A stretch of 64,000 bases of DNA from SZUA-36 sp963704855 (lineage in GTDB: Bacteria; Pseudomonadota; Gammaproteobacteria; Xanthomonadales; SZUA-36): positions 62,001-126,000 of the forward strand of contig CAVPHY010000024.1 in assembly GCA_963704855.1 (NCBI GenBank). Direction: 5' to 3'. The position numbers were made by a program, and so were the translations under genes. The notes beneath the pieces were generated by a model, which worked only from the letters and a program-made list of their open reading frames with translations, was not told the DNA's origin and searched no databases. Shown here one piece after another: positions 9,149 to 18,972 of this stretch (position 1 is the first letter of the stretch; each line of letters begins with the position of its first letter).

Positions 9149-12100
9149 TTGAGGGGACCAATTCAATTTTTGTTGGTGATCATGCTGGTCAGCGGGGCGG
9201 GTTTTGCAACCGCGCTGGAAACGCAGGGCAATATCGAACTGAACAAGGACCTGGTGTCGGCGAGAATCCAGGCACTGAGAGAAGCCGGTAGCCAGGAAGG
9301 TGCGGAAACTACGCTTGGCAGTTACCAGGCGGTGCTCAACTGGCTTGGGGAGGCCGATGTTCATGCCGCCTCTGAAGCAGCTTATCTGCAGGCCCAGACC
9401 GATGCGCCGCAACAGGAAGCTGAGATTCGTGATCGAATTGAAAACCCGGCTTACCGTTCGCCCGGTATCAATCCAAGCTCGGTTGCGGAACTCTCCCAGG
9501 AAGATCTCGATGCTGAACTGGCAGCGCTCCAGTTGAAGCTGCGTGAAGCCGAGAGCACAAAGAGCCAGCTGGATGAAAAAATCCTGTCCGAACAAAGTAG
9601 TGCGCCAAACATTCAAACCCGGTTAGGTATGATTGACAGCCGGCTTCAGGAACTACCGGTCACTGCGATTACCATCGTGCCTGATTTGCAGCCTTCTCAA
9701 TTTGAAGCCGGTCAGTGGGCCGTCCTGGCTGAACGTAAAGCGCTGAATGCCGAGCGCAGGTCACTGCAAGCCCAGTTGGCCAGCCAGCCGGTACGTTTCA
9801 GCAGAAGAAAAGCACAGCGTAGCGAACTCGACCTGGTTCTCGACGGCCTGAACCTCGACATCGATATCCTCAAGGCAGAGCTTGCCTCGAGAGCGCATGT
9901 ACTTGAATCAGAATTCAATATCAATATCGATGTCAAGACACCTGGCTACGAGTTTATTCACCAGCTGATTGACGGCAACACGCAGTTGCGTGAGCAGCTG
10001 ACCGCATTGGAGGGCACACTCGATGCGCTCGATGGCGAGAATGAAATCCTCGAGAATTTATTGCTATCCGTGAATGACCGTTTTGAAGGTGTCAAGACGC
10101 TCGTGTCGCTCGCGGAAAACAGTGCATCCCTTGGCAATATGCTCATGGTCCACTGGCACCAGTCGGATAGTTTCACTATAGATGAGAGCACAACCGTACC
10201 AACGCGCGAAATAGGGGATCATGTCATTCAGCGCACACATTATGAAGACACCCTCAATAGCCTTTCCAATACGACAGGCTACCTGATGAGCGGTTTTGCC
10301 GCCGTGACCGGCAGTCCGGAACCAGTGGTCGATGACGCGTTGCTTGAATCAGCAAAAGGATTGGTCCGCTCCAGGAGAGAGCTCCTGACCGCACTGATCG
10401 CCGGTGAAACTGAGCTGGTTAACCGGAGTGGAATTCTTACTCAAAACCGGGAGCGCCTGAACGAACAGGTTGCCCAATACAAGGCTTACCTGGGCAGCCG
10501 GATTCTTTGGGTGCCGAGCCATCCGCCATTTTCCGTCGAAATTTTGAAAAACATCAGCAATGAAGTCGACGGCTTCTTTAACAGGTTGACGGAACTGCGC
10601 ATTTCCAGGCTGTCGCCAATGAGCAGCCTTGGCCTTGTTCTTGCGATAATACTGCTGGCCTTGCGTGGGAAAATAGACGCCAGGTTGCGCGATATCAACA
10701 AAAAGGTTGGCAGGGTTCGCGAAGACTCAATTCTCCACACCCTGCGGGCGATGCTGCTCAATATCGTCCGCGTGCTGCCGGTGCCGTTGGTGCTGCTCTT
10801 GCTGGTCAGAAGCATACATAGTCCCGACTCGGAAGCAGCCACCTACCTGGCGAGCGGTCTGCAGAATTCCATACAGATGCTCATGATACTGCTGCTGTTA
10901 CGGGTTTCCTGCATGGATATCGGCGTGGCGCGGTCTCATTTTGCATGGCCAAAAGAATATTGTGAGAGCCTGCAGCTATTGACTACCCGGCTACTGGTCT
11001 GGTGGTTCCCGCTGGTGGTAATAACAGCTTTCACTTTCAGGGTGGAGCTGAACTCGATCAACGCGGTACTGGGGCGCCTGCTTTTTTGCGCTGTGATGGT
11101 TATTTTTACCCTTTTGATGCTGCGCTTTCTGGTAACCGGGTCGGGAGTGGTCAAACAACACAGTCGCTGGCGCTACTGGGGTATCCCCCTGGTTATCATT
11201 AACGGTGTTTTCTTCGTGACAATCGCAGCCCTTGGTTACGTTTATTCCGGCCAGACGTATTTTGGTATGGTCATTAATTCATTGGTTATCGTGGTTATTG
11301 TGCTTTTCTTTTACCACACGCTGCATCGCTGGTTGCTGGTTGTCCGCCGGCGTTTGCGGTTCAATGAAATACTGGAAGCCAGGCAGGCCGTCAATGAGAA
11401 CGAGGCGACCGAGGTTGAACCCGAGGAAGTCAATCTCGTTTCAATCAGCGAATCGGTTTCCAGCCTTTTGAAAATTGCGGCCGTGGCCGTCGCTGCTTTC
11501 TGGCTTGCCTACATCTGGGCGCCGTTGTTCCGCGCACTCGAAATCATGCAGCAGGTAACCCTGTGGACTATCAGTGATGTATCGGATGGCGAGGCCATCA
11601 TGACCAGCATTACGCTCGCTTCACTGATGCTCGCGCTGTTGATTGGTCTTTTTACAGTTATCGCTGCACGCAATTTTCCGCAATTGCTGACACTCGTACT
11701 CAGAAGCCGGAAAGATATCTTACCCGGAACGCGTTATGCGATGGCCAAATTACTGGGATACCTGATCATCAGCGTGGGTGTCCTGGCGTTCCTGTCCACA
11801 CTTGGCCTCCGGTGGGACCGACTGCAATGGCTGGTGGCGGCACTTGGCGTGGGTATCGGTTTTGGCCTGCAGGAAATCATTGCCAATTTCATCAGTGGTC
11901 TGATTATTCTATTTGAACGGCCGATCCGGGTTGGAGACGTGGTGACCGTGGGCGAGAGCTCCGGCCAGGTGATACGCATCCGCATCCGGGCCACGGCCAT
12001 CCGCGATTTCGACGGGAAAGAATTACTGGTTCCAAACAAGGAGTTTGTGACCGGCCGCCTGTTGAACTGGACACTGAGTGATACCTGTATCCGCGAAATC

Positions 12101-12427
12101 CTGGATGTCGGTATTGCCTATGGCAGTGATGTGCGCAAGGCCGTCGCGATCCTGCAGGACGTGCTGGATAATCACCCGCTGGTGGTATCCGAACCTTCAC
12201 CGGATGTGATATTCAGCAAGTTTGACAGTAGTTCCCTGAACCTGACAGCACGGTATTTTTTCACCAATGTCAACCAACGCGGTATGTTACTCAGCGACCT
12301 GCACCTGAAGATCAATGATGCTTTCGAGGAGGCCGGAATTGTTATTGCCTTCCCGCAGCTTGATGTGCACTTCGATAGGGAAGCCCCCCAAACACCCCCC
12401 GCACAGGCGGCGCCGGCGACTACGTGA
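9149..12427 (+). CDS. MscK/KefA-type mechanosensitive channel
   Basis: A 1092-residue inner-membrane channel that opens under membrane tension and releases osmolytes. It has an N-terminal signal peptide (~22 residues) and a long coiled-coil periplasmic domain rich in Gln/Glu/Leu (~30-480). Multiple transmembrane helices (~500-850) follow, then the MscS pore and beta domains (~880-1070). The pore-lining helix is in 'AALGVGIGFGLQEIIANFISGLI' and the beta domain includes 'RPIRVGDVVTVGESSGQV'. The start is TTG at 9149 with GGAG 8 nt upstream. Size and layout match MscK/MscM rather than small MscS. K+ regulation cannot be judged. Confidence 0.9.
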   Translation: MRGPIQFLLVIMLVSGAGFATALETQGNIELNKDLVSARIQALREAGSQEGAETTLGSYQAVLNWLGEADVHAASEAAYLQAQTDAPQQEAEIRDRIENPAYRSPGINPSSVAELSQEDLDAELAALQLKLREAESTKSQLDEKILSEQSSAPNIQTRLGMIDSRLQELPVTAITIVPDLQPSQFEAGQWAVLAERKALNAERRSLQAQLASQPVRFSRRKAQRSELDLVLDGLNLDIDILKAELASRAHVLESEFNINIDVKTPGYEFIHQLIDGNTQLREQLTALEGTLDALDGENEILENLLLSVNDRFEGVKTLVSLAENSASLGNMLMVHWHQSDSFTIDESTTVPTREIGDHVIQRTHYEDTLNSLSNTTGYLMSGFAAVTGSPEPVVDDALLESAKGLVRSRRELLTALIAGETELVNRSGILTQNRERLNEQVAQYKAYLGSRILWVPSHPPFSVEILKNISNEVDGFFNRLTELRISRLSPMSSLGLVLAIILLALRGKIDARLRDINKKVGRVREDSILHTLRAMLLNIVRVLPVPLVLLLLVRSIHSPDSEAATYLASGLQNSIQMLMILLLLRVSCMDIGVARSHFAWPKEYCESLQLLTTRLLVWWFPLVVITAFTFRVELNSINAVLGRLLFCAVMVIFTLLMLRFLVTGSGVVKQHSRWRYWGIPLVIINGVFFVTIAALGYVYSGQTYFGMVINSLVIVVIVLFFYHTLHRWLLVVRRRLRFNEILEARQAVNENEATEVEPEEVNLVSISESVSSLLKIAAVAVAAFWLAYIWAPLFRALEIMQQVTLWTISDVSDGEAIMTSITLASLMLALLIGLFTVIAARNFPQLLTLVLRSRKDILPGTRYAMAKLLGYLIISVGVLAFLSTLGLRWDRLQWLVAALGVGIGFGLQEIIANFISGLIILFERPIRVGDVVTVGESSGQVIRIRIRATAIRDFDGKELLVPNKEFVTGRLLNWTLSDTCIREILDVGIAYGSDVRKAVAILQDVLDNHPLVVSEPSPDVIFSKFDSSSLNLTARYFFTNVNQRGMLLSDLHLKINDAFEEAGIVIAFPQLDVHFDREAPQTPPAQAAPATT

Positions 12428-12520
12428 CGGCCGGGGATATTCCCCCGCGCAACATAGGGGTCTAGCTGCACTGCCGATCAATGGACGGGGGAGGTTTCTC
12501 CCACGGTGTAAAGTTCCTGT

Positions 12521-13561
12521 CTAGAATGAATGGTTCTCTTCGATAACCACCAGTGCTTTTTGCGCCAATGGTTCAACCCATTGCCCCAGGGCGGCGGCCT
12601 TTTCATTGGATGCATTGCCGGCAAGCGCCCTCTTGACAACGCCCTGGATTATCGCTGCGAGACGGAAGAAGCTGAATGCAAGGTAAAACGCCCAGTGATC
12701 AATACCATCGATATTCATGCGCCGGCAGTATTCAGCAACATATTCGCGTTCGCTCGGGATACCCATAGCCCGCCGGTCGACACCATCCAGGCCTGAGATG
12801 CCCTTCTCCTGGTAGGGCATCCGCATTTGCATGCACTGGTAAGCCAGGTCTGCATAGGGGTGGCCCAGCGTGGACAACTCCCAATCCAGAACGGCGATGA
12901 TCTCAGGTTTTTGGTGATGAAAAACGAAGTTATCGAGCCGGTAATCGCCGTGCACCAGGGAAACCTGGCCGTCATCTTCGGGCTGGTTCCTGGTTAGCCA
13001 GGTGATCAGTTGCTCCATGGCGGCAATCGGCCTTAGCTCCGAAGCACGGTACTGACCCGTCCAGCGGCTGAGCTGACGGGCAAAGTAATCACCGGGCTTG
13101 CCGTAGTCAGAAAGTCCCACGGCTTCAACCTGGACCTGGTGAAGTTCACTGAGCACACGGTTCATTTCGGTATAAATGGCGCCGCGCTCAGCGGGACTGT
13201 CGATCTCCGGCAGCGCGGCTTTCCAGAAAATCCGGCCGTCGCAGAAATCCATTATGTAGAACAGCGAACCGAGAACCTGCGGGTCTTCACACAGGTGGAA
13301 AACCCGTGCAACCGGCACCTTGCTGCCCTGCAGGGCGCGCTGCACGCGGAACTCGCGGTCTACGGCGTGGGCGGATTTCAACAGCTTGCCGGGCGGCTGC
13401 CGGCGCAATACGTACTGCCCGGAGGCGGCGGTCAATTTGTACGTGGGGTTGGACTGGCCACCGCTGAACTTCCGCATCCGGGCCGGGCCGCAGAAACCGG
13501 CGACATTCTGCTCCAGGTAGGCCAGCAGTTCAGGGTTGACCACTTCACTGTTACTGCTCAT
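12521..13561 (-). CDS. APH-fold phosphotransferase family protein (ACAD10/11-type)
   Basis: A 346-residue protein with the aminoglycoside phosphotransferase/choline kinase fold. The catalytic loop is LVHGDYRLDNFVFH (~195-208) and the metal-binding Asp lies in VLDWELSTLGHPYADLA (~220-236); an N-terminal 'SGGQSNPTY' resembles the nucleotide loop. It sits 10 nt downstream of an acyl-CoA dehydrogenase gene on the same strand. In mammals ACAD10/11 fuse these two domains and degrade 4-hydroxy fatty acids by phosphorylation then elimination. A similar two-gene pathway is the best inference. Drug resistance is unlikely. Confidence 0.85.
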   Translation of the reverse strand: MSSNSEVVNPELLAYLEQNVAGFCGPARMRKFSGGQSNPTYKLTAASGQYVLRRQPPGKLLKSAHAVDREFRVQRALQGSKVPVARVFHLCEDPQVLGSLFYIMDFCDGRIFWKAALPEIDSPAERGAIYTEMNRVLSELHQVQVEAVGLSDYGKPGDYFARQLSRWTGQYRASELRPIAAMEQLITWLTRNQPEDDGQVSLVHGDYRLDNFVFHHQKPEIIAVLDWELSTLGHPYADLAYQCMQMRMPYQEKGISGLDGVDRRAMGIPSEREYVAEYCRRMNIDGIDHWAFYLAFSFFRLAAIIQGVVKRALAGNASNEKAAALGQWVEPLAQKALVVIEENHSF

Positions 13562-13571
13562 CGTGGCGGAT

Positions 13572-14789
13572 TCAGGCGCCGGGTTGCCGGCGCCGTGCCA
13601 GGTCCCGGCCCAGCTGCATCATGTGCACCTGGTCCGGACCATCAGCCAGGCGTAACGAACGGGCATAGGCAAACATGTGGGCCAGCGGCGTATCCTGGCT
13701 CACCCCGGTGGCGCCATGTAACTGGATGGCCCGGTCTATCACGTCCAGGGCCATGTTCGGGGCGGTGATCTTGATCATCGCGATCAGGTCTTTTGCGCCC
13801 TTGTTGCCTTCCGTGTCCATTTTTTGTGCCGCTTTGAGTGTCAGCAACCGGGCCTGCTCTACCTGGCAGGCAGACAGTGCGATGTCTTCGCGCACCGATT
13901 GTTGCTTGATCAGCGGGCGGCCAAATGCGATACGTGTGTTGGCGCGGTCAATCATGAGTTCGAGTGCGCGCTGAGCGACGCCGACAAGGCGCATGCAATG
14001 GTGTATTCGACCCGGCCCAAGCCGTCCCTGGGCTATTTCAAAGCCACGGCCTTCACCCAAAACCAGGTTGGCGACAGGCACTCGTACATTGTCGAATATG
14101 ATTTCGGCGTGACCCTCCGGGCCATCGTCATACCCAAGCACGTGCATGGGCCGGGTTATGGTTACACCCGGTGTATCAACGGGTACAAGAATCTGCGATT
14201 GCTGAATATAGCGATTGCTATTATCGGGATCGGTTTTGCCCATGACGATCATGACTTTGCACTGTTTTCGGCAGGCGCCCGATGCGTAGAACTTTCTGCC
14301 ATTTATGACGTATTCGTCGCCCTCACGAACCATGGAAGTCTGGATATTCGTGGCGTCGCTTGAAGCAACGTCGGGTTCGGTCATGGCGAAGGCTGAACGG
14401 ATCTCCCCAGCCAAAAGCGGTTCCAGCCATTGGCGTTTCTGTTCCTCGTTGCCGTACCTTGCCAGCACTTCCATGTTGCCGGTATCGGGGGCGGAACAGT
14501 TGAAGACCTCCGACGCCCACAACACGCGCCCCATTTCCTCTGCCAGGGGGGCATATTCCATATTGGTCAAACCGCCACTGTAATCGCCGTACTCCACCGG
14601 AAGGAACAGGTTCCACAAACCGGCGGCCCGCGCTTTTTGCTTCAGCTCGGTAACGATTTCGGCTGTTTCCCAGGGCTTTGCCGCCACCTGTTGCTCAAAG
14701 AGGGTTTCGTTCGGGTAAATGTTTTCTTCCATGAAATTCCGGACTTGCCGCACCAGGCCCTTGACCTCGTCGCTGTACTCGAAATTCAT
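13572..14789 (-). CDS. Acyl-CoA dehydrogenase (ACAD10/11-like)
   Basis: A 405-residue FAD-dependent acyl-CoA dehydrogenase. Three-domain layout: helical N-terminus, beta domain with 'AMTEPDVASSDATN' (~135-150), and a C-terminal helical domain with R..FG.PL...Q ('RIAFGRPLIKQQSV') and 'IQLHGATGVSQDTPLA', matching FAD-binding segments. It is paired with the APH-fold gene downstream, the split equivalent of eukaryotic ACAD10/11. It starts at ATG 14789; an AT-rich 170-bp gap separates it from the divergent fadB/J-like gene. Chain-length preference is unknown. Confidence 0.9.
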   Translation of the reverse strand: MNFEYSDEVKGLVRQVRNFMEENIYPNETLFEQQVAAKPWETAEIVTELKQKARAAGLWNLFLPVEYGDYSGGLTNMEYAPLAEEMGRVLWASEVFNCSAPDTGNMEVLARYGNEEQKRQWLEPLLAGEIRSAFAMTEPDVASSDATNIQTSMVREGDEYVINGRKFYASGACRKQCKVMIVMGKTDPDNSNRYIQQSQILVPVDTPGVTITRPMHVLGYDDGPEGHAEIIFDNVRVPVANLVLGEGRGFEIAQGRLGPGRIHHCMRLVGVAQRALELMIDRANTRIAFGRPLIKQQSVREDIALSACQVEQARLLTLKAAQKMDTEGNKGAKDLIAMIKITAPNMALDVIDRAIQLHGATGVSQDTPLAHMFAYARSLRLADGPDQVHMMQLGRDLARRRQPGA

Positions 14790-14962
14790 AATTTAAAGCC
14801 TCCGTTGTTCACGTTAAGCCCGGGATTGACAATCCTCCATTCTATTTCAAATTTGGTCTGCTGTTCATAAAACTCCACCCGGAAGAGGAAAGAAACGTCG
14901 GCAGGCCTTGGCAAGTTTTGAATATTTCGTGGCATACTGGCAGTTTTACCCGGAGACCATCA

Positions 14963-17047
14963 ATGACCTCTCTCGTCGAACTTTCGCAACAGGGCGCCGT
15001 GGCGTTAATCACGGTCAACCATCCACCGGTCAATGCCTTGTCCCAGCCCGTCAGGGCAGGATTGCTGACGGCCCTGGAGCAGGCGATTGCCGGGAACAGC
15101 AAGGCCGTCGTACTGAACTGTGCGGGGCGAACCTTTTTTGCCGGTGCGGATATCAGCGAGTTCGGAAAACCACCCGCCGAGCCGTGGTTGCCGGAGATGG
15201 TGGATCAGATCGAAGCCTGCCCGGTCCCGGTCATCGCTGCCATACATGGAACGGCGTTGGGTGGTGGGCTGGAAACGGCAATGGCCTGTCATTACCGTAT
15301 TGCCTTGTCCTCGGCGAAGATGGGTCTGCCGGAGGTATCACTTGGTTTGCTTCCCGGCGCGGGAGGAACCCAGCGGGCCCCCCGCCTGATCGGAGTCGAA
15401 GCCGCCCTTAACCTGATGACAGGCGGTAAGCCGATCAATGCCGCGCAGGCCTTGGAGGCTGGGCTGATTGATCGCATCGTTGAAGACAGGCTGGGGGAAG
15501 CTGCCCTGGAATACGCCCGTGAGCTGATCGAAAATGGTGTAGGCCCCAGGCGTGCATCGGAGTTAGCGGTTGATTCATCACACTTGCCGGCGGATTATTT
15601 TGATGGTATGCGGGCTGCGACCGCTCAGAAAACCCGTGGTTTACCCGCTCCACAGCGCATTATCGACTGCGTCGAGGCCGCAACCACTTCGGATTTCACC
15701 TCCGGTTCTGCGCTTGAGCGTAAGCTGTTCATGGATCTGATGATGTCACCCGAGTCGGCCGGGCTGCGCCACGCTTTTTTTGCTGAACGACAGGCTTCGA
15801 AGATAGAGGGACTGGCACGTGACCTGCCACTGCGCGCCATCAACTCGGTTGGTATCATCGGTGCAGGCACGATGGGGGGTGGCATCGCGATGTGTTTCGC
15901 CAATGCCGGTATACCGGTTACCCTGCTTGAAGTTAGCCAGGAGCAGCTTGATCGCGGTATTGGCCTGTGCCGTAAAAACTATCAACGCTCGGTTGCAAAA
16001 GGCCGATTCACCAGTGGTCAGATGGATCATTTCATGGGCCTGATCAGCGGCACCACCTCTTACGATGACCTGGCCCAGGTGGACCTGGTGATCGAGGCCG
16101 TGTTTGAAAGCCCGGAGATCAAGTTTGAGGTTTTCCGCAAGCTGGATGCCGTGTGCAAGCCCGGGTCCATACTGGCCAGTAATACCTCGTACCAGGACAT
16201 CGATGCCATCGCGGCCGTGACATCACGCCCACGCGATGTGCTGGGTATGCACTTCTTCAGCCCGGCGAACGTGATGCGGCTGCTGGAAGTGGTCCGGGGT
16301 GCAAAGACGGCAGACGACGCATTGGCAACGGTGATGAAACTGGCGAAAACCATTCGCAAGGTCGCGGTGCTTTCCCGGGTTTGCTATGGGTTTATCGGCA
16401 ACCGGATGCTCGGCGGGTATCTGCGTGAGGCGCAGATGCTACTGCTGGAGGGCGCGACACCGAGCCAGGTGGATGGCGCGTTACAGGGTTTTGGCATGGC
16501 CATGGGCCCGTTGGCCGTTGCTGATCTGGCGGGTCTGGATGTTGGCTACAAGGCACGCCAGGCGCTGCCGGAACTGCCCGATCATCCTGGCAACTACGTG
16601 GCGGATCAGCTGGTGGAAAAGGGCCGTTTGGGCCAGAAAACCGGCGGGGGATTCTATAATTATGATCCTGCGACCCGGCAAAGACTGGACGCCCCCGAGG
16701 TTGAGAAGATGATCCGGGAAGAGGCGAGAGCCCTGGGAATACCCGCACGCCAGTTCAGTGATGAGGAAATTGTCGAGCGGGTCATATACCCATTGATTAA
16801 CGAGGGGGCACTCCTGCTGGAGGAAGGTATTGTGCAGCGGCCCGGGGACATCGATATTGTCTATCTGTACGGTTATGGTTTTCCGGCGCACCGCGGTGGC
16901 CCGATGTTCTATGCCAACACGATTGGCCTCGACCGGGTTTACCGGCGTATCTGTGAATTCAGGGACAGCCTGCGGGCCGATGACTGGCAGCCGGCGCCTT
17001 TATTGAAGAAACTGGCAGAGAGCAGTCCTAAGCCTCAAGCATTCTGA
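14963..17047 (+). CDS. Bifunctional enoyl-CoA hydratase / 3-hydroxyacyl-CoA dehydrogenase
   Basis: A 694-residue fusion enzyme for two central steps of beta-oxidation. Residues ~1-190 form the crotonase domain, with the oxyanion-hole stretch 'AAIHGTALGGGLETAM' near 95. Residues ~295-690 form the NAD-dependent 3-hydroxyacyl-CoA dehydrogenase, with GAGTMGGGIA near 300, the catalytic His in 'MHFFSPANVMRL' and C-terminal 'GYGFPAHRGGPM'. Start at ATG 14963, preceded by GGAG. It is closest in layout to FadJ or peroxisomal-type bifunctional proteins. No thiolase gene lies beside it. Its end overlaps the convergent thioesterase gene by 20 nt. Confidence 0.93.
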   Translation: MTSLVELSQQGAVALITVNHPPVNALSQPVRAGLLTALEQAIAGNSKAVVLNCAGRTFFAGADISEFGKPPAEPWLPEMVDQIEACPVPVIAAIHGTALGGGLETAMACHYRIALSSAKMGLPEVSLGLLPGAGGTQRAPRLIGVEAALNLMTGGKPINAAQALEAGLIDRIVEDRLGEAALEYARELIENGVGPRRASELAVDSSHLPADYFDGMRAATAQKTRGLPAPQRIIDCVEAATTSDFTSGSALERKLFMDLMMSPESAGLRHAFFAERQASKIEGLARDLPLRAINSVGIIGAGTMGGGIAMCFANAGIPVTLLEVSQEQLDRGIGLCRKNYQRSVAKGRFTSGQMDHFMGLISGTTSYDDLAQVDLVIEAVFESPEIKFEVFRKLDAVCKPGSILASNTSYQDIDAIAAVTSRPRDVLGMHFFSPANVMRLLEVVRGAKTADDALATVMKLAKTIRKVAVLSRVCYGFIGNRMLGGYLREAQMLLLEGATPSQVDGALQGFGMAMGPLAVADLAGLDVGYKARQALPELPDHPGNYVADQLVEKGRLGQKTGGGFYNYDPATRQRLDAPEVEKMIREEARALGIPARQFSDEEIVERVIYPLINEGALLLEEGIVQRPGDIDIVYLYGYGFPAHRGGPMFYANTIGLDRVYRRICEFRDSLRADDWQPAPLLKKLAESSPKPQAF

Positions 17048-17465
17048 TTGCAGCCACGATCTTTTCGGGAATCTCGCAGGTTTTCCCGACATCGTAGTCA
17101 TAGTAGACAATCAGCCCTGCGCCCTCAGCGGCAACAGCGCCGTGTTGCTCGCTGAATACCACGCACTCCATATTGAATTTCTTCGGTGACAGGATACGGC
17201 TGCGGGTCGCGATATGTATGCGATCCGGGTATTCCAGTGGCAGTTTGAAATTACAGTTCGTGGCAGCCAGGATCGGGCCAATACGGGTTTGTACCATGTG
17301 TTGGTTGATACCGACCCTGTCAAAGTAGGCAATGCGGGCGTCTTCAAAATAGCGGAAGTAAACGGTGTTGTTGACATGCTCGAAGGCATCCATATCACTC
17401 CAAATCACGTCCTGGCTGATCACCACGGCGTATTGTTCTTCGACTTGCTTTAACAGTTCTGTCAT
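17028..17465 (-). CDS. Acyl-CoA thioesterase, hotdog (4HBT) family
   Basis: A 145-residue single-hotdog protein. The segment 'WSDMDAFEHVNNTVYFRYFEDAR' (~20-42) is the signature of the 4-hydroxybenzoyl-CoA thioesterase/YbgC-like family, with the catalytic Asp in the 'MDAFEHVNN' loop. It hydrolyses acyl-CoA to fatty acid and CoA in the cytoplasm. Chain preference cannot be read. Its neighbours make a role in trimming acyl-CoA pools plausible. Confidence 0.88.
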   Translation of the reverse strand: MTELLKQVEEQYAVVISQDVIWSDMDAFEHVNNTVYFRYFEDARIAYFDRVGINQHMVQTRIGPILAATNCNFKLPLEYPDRIHIATRSRILSPKKFNMECVVFSEQHGAVAAEGAGLIVYYDYDVGKTCEIPEKIVAAIRMLEA

Positions 17466-17541
17466 TCCGGCACTCGATGGCGCCTGCTCAAGCGCGGTTG
17501 CATGGATGATTGGTCTTGTCCGCCGTGCGGGGGTTCACCTG

Positions 17542-17799
17542 TCAGATACCAATATCGCTCAGCGTTTTGATCAGATTACGTAACAGGCCATGAATGATGG
17601 GGTGATCGATTTCAAAATTGGTTACGACCTGGTTGAGTTGCTCGTTAATCTCTTCACTCTGTTCAAGGTCGGCATCCTTTTGAAGTTGATCAATCGTGGC
17701 ATTCAAGGCCTGTATGTGCTCTGCCAGGTTTTCAGTATTATCGAGCTTCGAAAGCTCCGCTCTCAATTGGTCGATGTTGCTCTGTAATTTGTCTTTCAT
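17542..17799 (-). CDS. DUF4404-like small helical protein
   Basis: An 85-residue acidic, helical protein ('LRAELSKLDN...HIQALNATIDQLQKD') with a conserved-looking end 'FEIDHPIIHGLLRNLIKTLSDIGI'. This matches my recollection of DUF4404 proteins from gammaproteobacteria. ATG at 17799 is preferred because AAGGCT lies upstream. Function unknown. Confidence 0.65.
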   Translation of the reverse strand: MKDKLQSNIDQLRAELSKLDNTENLAEHIQALNATIDQLQKDADLEQSEEINEQLNQVVTNFEIDHPIIHGLLRNLIKTLSDIGI

Positions 17800-17925
17800 A
17801 ATCAGCCTTGATTGTTTCCTGTTTATTACGCGCCTGCCTGGTCTATTAAACCACAAACAGCCTTGTATCCGCTGTGCCCGGTGTTTTCATCCGCAGTGTC
17901 CCTGGGCCCAACAGCTCGATACCGG

Positions 17926-18564
17926 TCAGACCCGTTTATACGTTTGCGCCAGGCCCCGGACCTGGCTGGCCTCCGGTTCGCGCAGATACGGCAAAACCAG
18001 GTGCAGAACACGCGCAACCGACGCGGAAAGCACCTTGCCATCTGCAAGACCCGGGTCGCCCGTGACATCGGCGAAAGGAATCCAGTAAGTCATTGCCAGC
18101 AACATGTTATCGGCAAGCACTTCGCTATCGTGACCGTCAATTTGCATCACACCATTTTCACGCAGACCCTTGATCAGTTTGATCAGCGTAGCGCGTTGCC
18201 TGCCAAGCAGACCGTTGAGCGCCCTGCGCAGGTTTTTGATCCGGCCATAAAGATCACTAAGATCACGGAACAGGAAACGGAAGCGCCCCATCGCTTCAAA
18301 AACCAGGTGCAATCTCAGCCATAAATCTTCTGCTTCAAACGTGGTGGAATCTTCCAGCTCCAGAGTTGGCTGGACATGCAATAAATACAGCTTGAACAGT
18401 TCCAGGGCGATATCGTCCTTGCTGCGAAAATGGTAATACAAGTTGCCGGGACTGATACCTGCCTCGTCAGCGATGTGATTGGTGCTGACATTGGTTTCAC
18501 CGAACTCGTTGAACAAGGCCAGGCTGGTGGCAAGAACCAGTTCCCTCGTGTTGCGGCGTGCCAT
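17926..18564 (-). CDS. TetR/AcrR family transcriptional regulator
   Basis: A 212-residue repressor-type protein. The N-terminal helix-turn-helix is 'FNEFGETNVSTNHIADEAGISPGNLYYHF' (~18-46), a textbook TetR recognition helix region. The remaining ~160 residues form the ligand-binding domain. It is 19 nt downstream of the acyl-CoA-binding protein gene on the same strand and divergent, via that gene, from the fatty acyl reductase. An acyl-CoA or fatty-acid ligand controlling the reductase is a reasonable guess, not shown. Confidence 0.88.
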   Translation of the reverse strand: MARRNTRELVLATSLALFNEFGETNVSTNHIADEAGISPGNLYYHFRSKDDIALELFKLYLLHVQPTLELEDSTTFEAEDLWLRLHLVFEAMGRFRFLFRDLSDLYGRIKNLRRALNGLLGRQRATLIKLIKGLRENGVMQIDGHDSEVLADNMLLAMTYWIPFADVTGDPGLADGKVLSASVARVLHLVLPYLREPEASQVRGLAQTYKRV

Positions 18565-18583
18565 GGTTTGTTTATCCGGCCCT

Positions 18584-18853
18584 TCAGTCGCCGATGGATC
18601 CGCCGAGTTTTGCTACCAGGTCGATATACTTCTGTCGGGCTTCATCCTGAGAGAGGCCTTTCAGCTTTTCCCAAGCCTCAAACTTGGCCACGCCAACGAA
18701 GTCAAAAAAACCGGGTTTGTTTCCGGAGACGTCACCAGAAGAACCCTGTTTGAAGAGTGCATAGAGTTGCAGCATCGTATCGTTATCAGGCCGTGACGGC
18801 AGGGTTTTAGCCGCTACACTTGCCTTTTCAAAGCGGGAATTGAGGTCTGTCAT
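18584..18853 (-). CDS. Acyl-CoA-binding protein (ACBP)
   Basis: An 89-residue four-helix protein of the ACBP family, which binds medium- and long-chain acyl-CoA and carries it between enzymes. Family marks include 'MLQLYALFKQGSSGDV' (~27-42), 'PGFFDFVGVAKFEAWEKLKGLS' (~47-68) and 'DEARQKYIDLVAKL'. ACBP is common in eukaryotes but patchy in bacteria. Divergent orientation from the acyl reductase gene suggests it delivers acyl-CoA for alcohol and wax synthesis. Confidence 0.9.
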   Translation of the reverse strand: MTDLNSRFEKASVAAKTLPSRPDNDTMLQLYALFKQGSSGDVSGNKPGFFDFVGVAKFEAWEKLKGLSQDEARQKYIDLVAKLGGSIGD

Positions 18854-18972
18854 CCGGGTGGTCTCCTTCCTGAGCCGTATTGGTTGCCAACTAATAATTG
18901 TAACAGCATGGGAACTGTTTATTAATCTGATAAGATTGCAGCTATCGTTTGAAAAGATCAGAGGGTTTTTTT

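Noticed and set aside
12521..13561. Aminoglycoside resistance gene
   Set aside because: It has the APH fold but sits in an acyl-CoA operon outside the integron and matches the ACAD10/11-associated kinase-like group.
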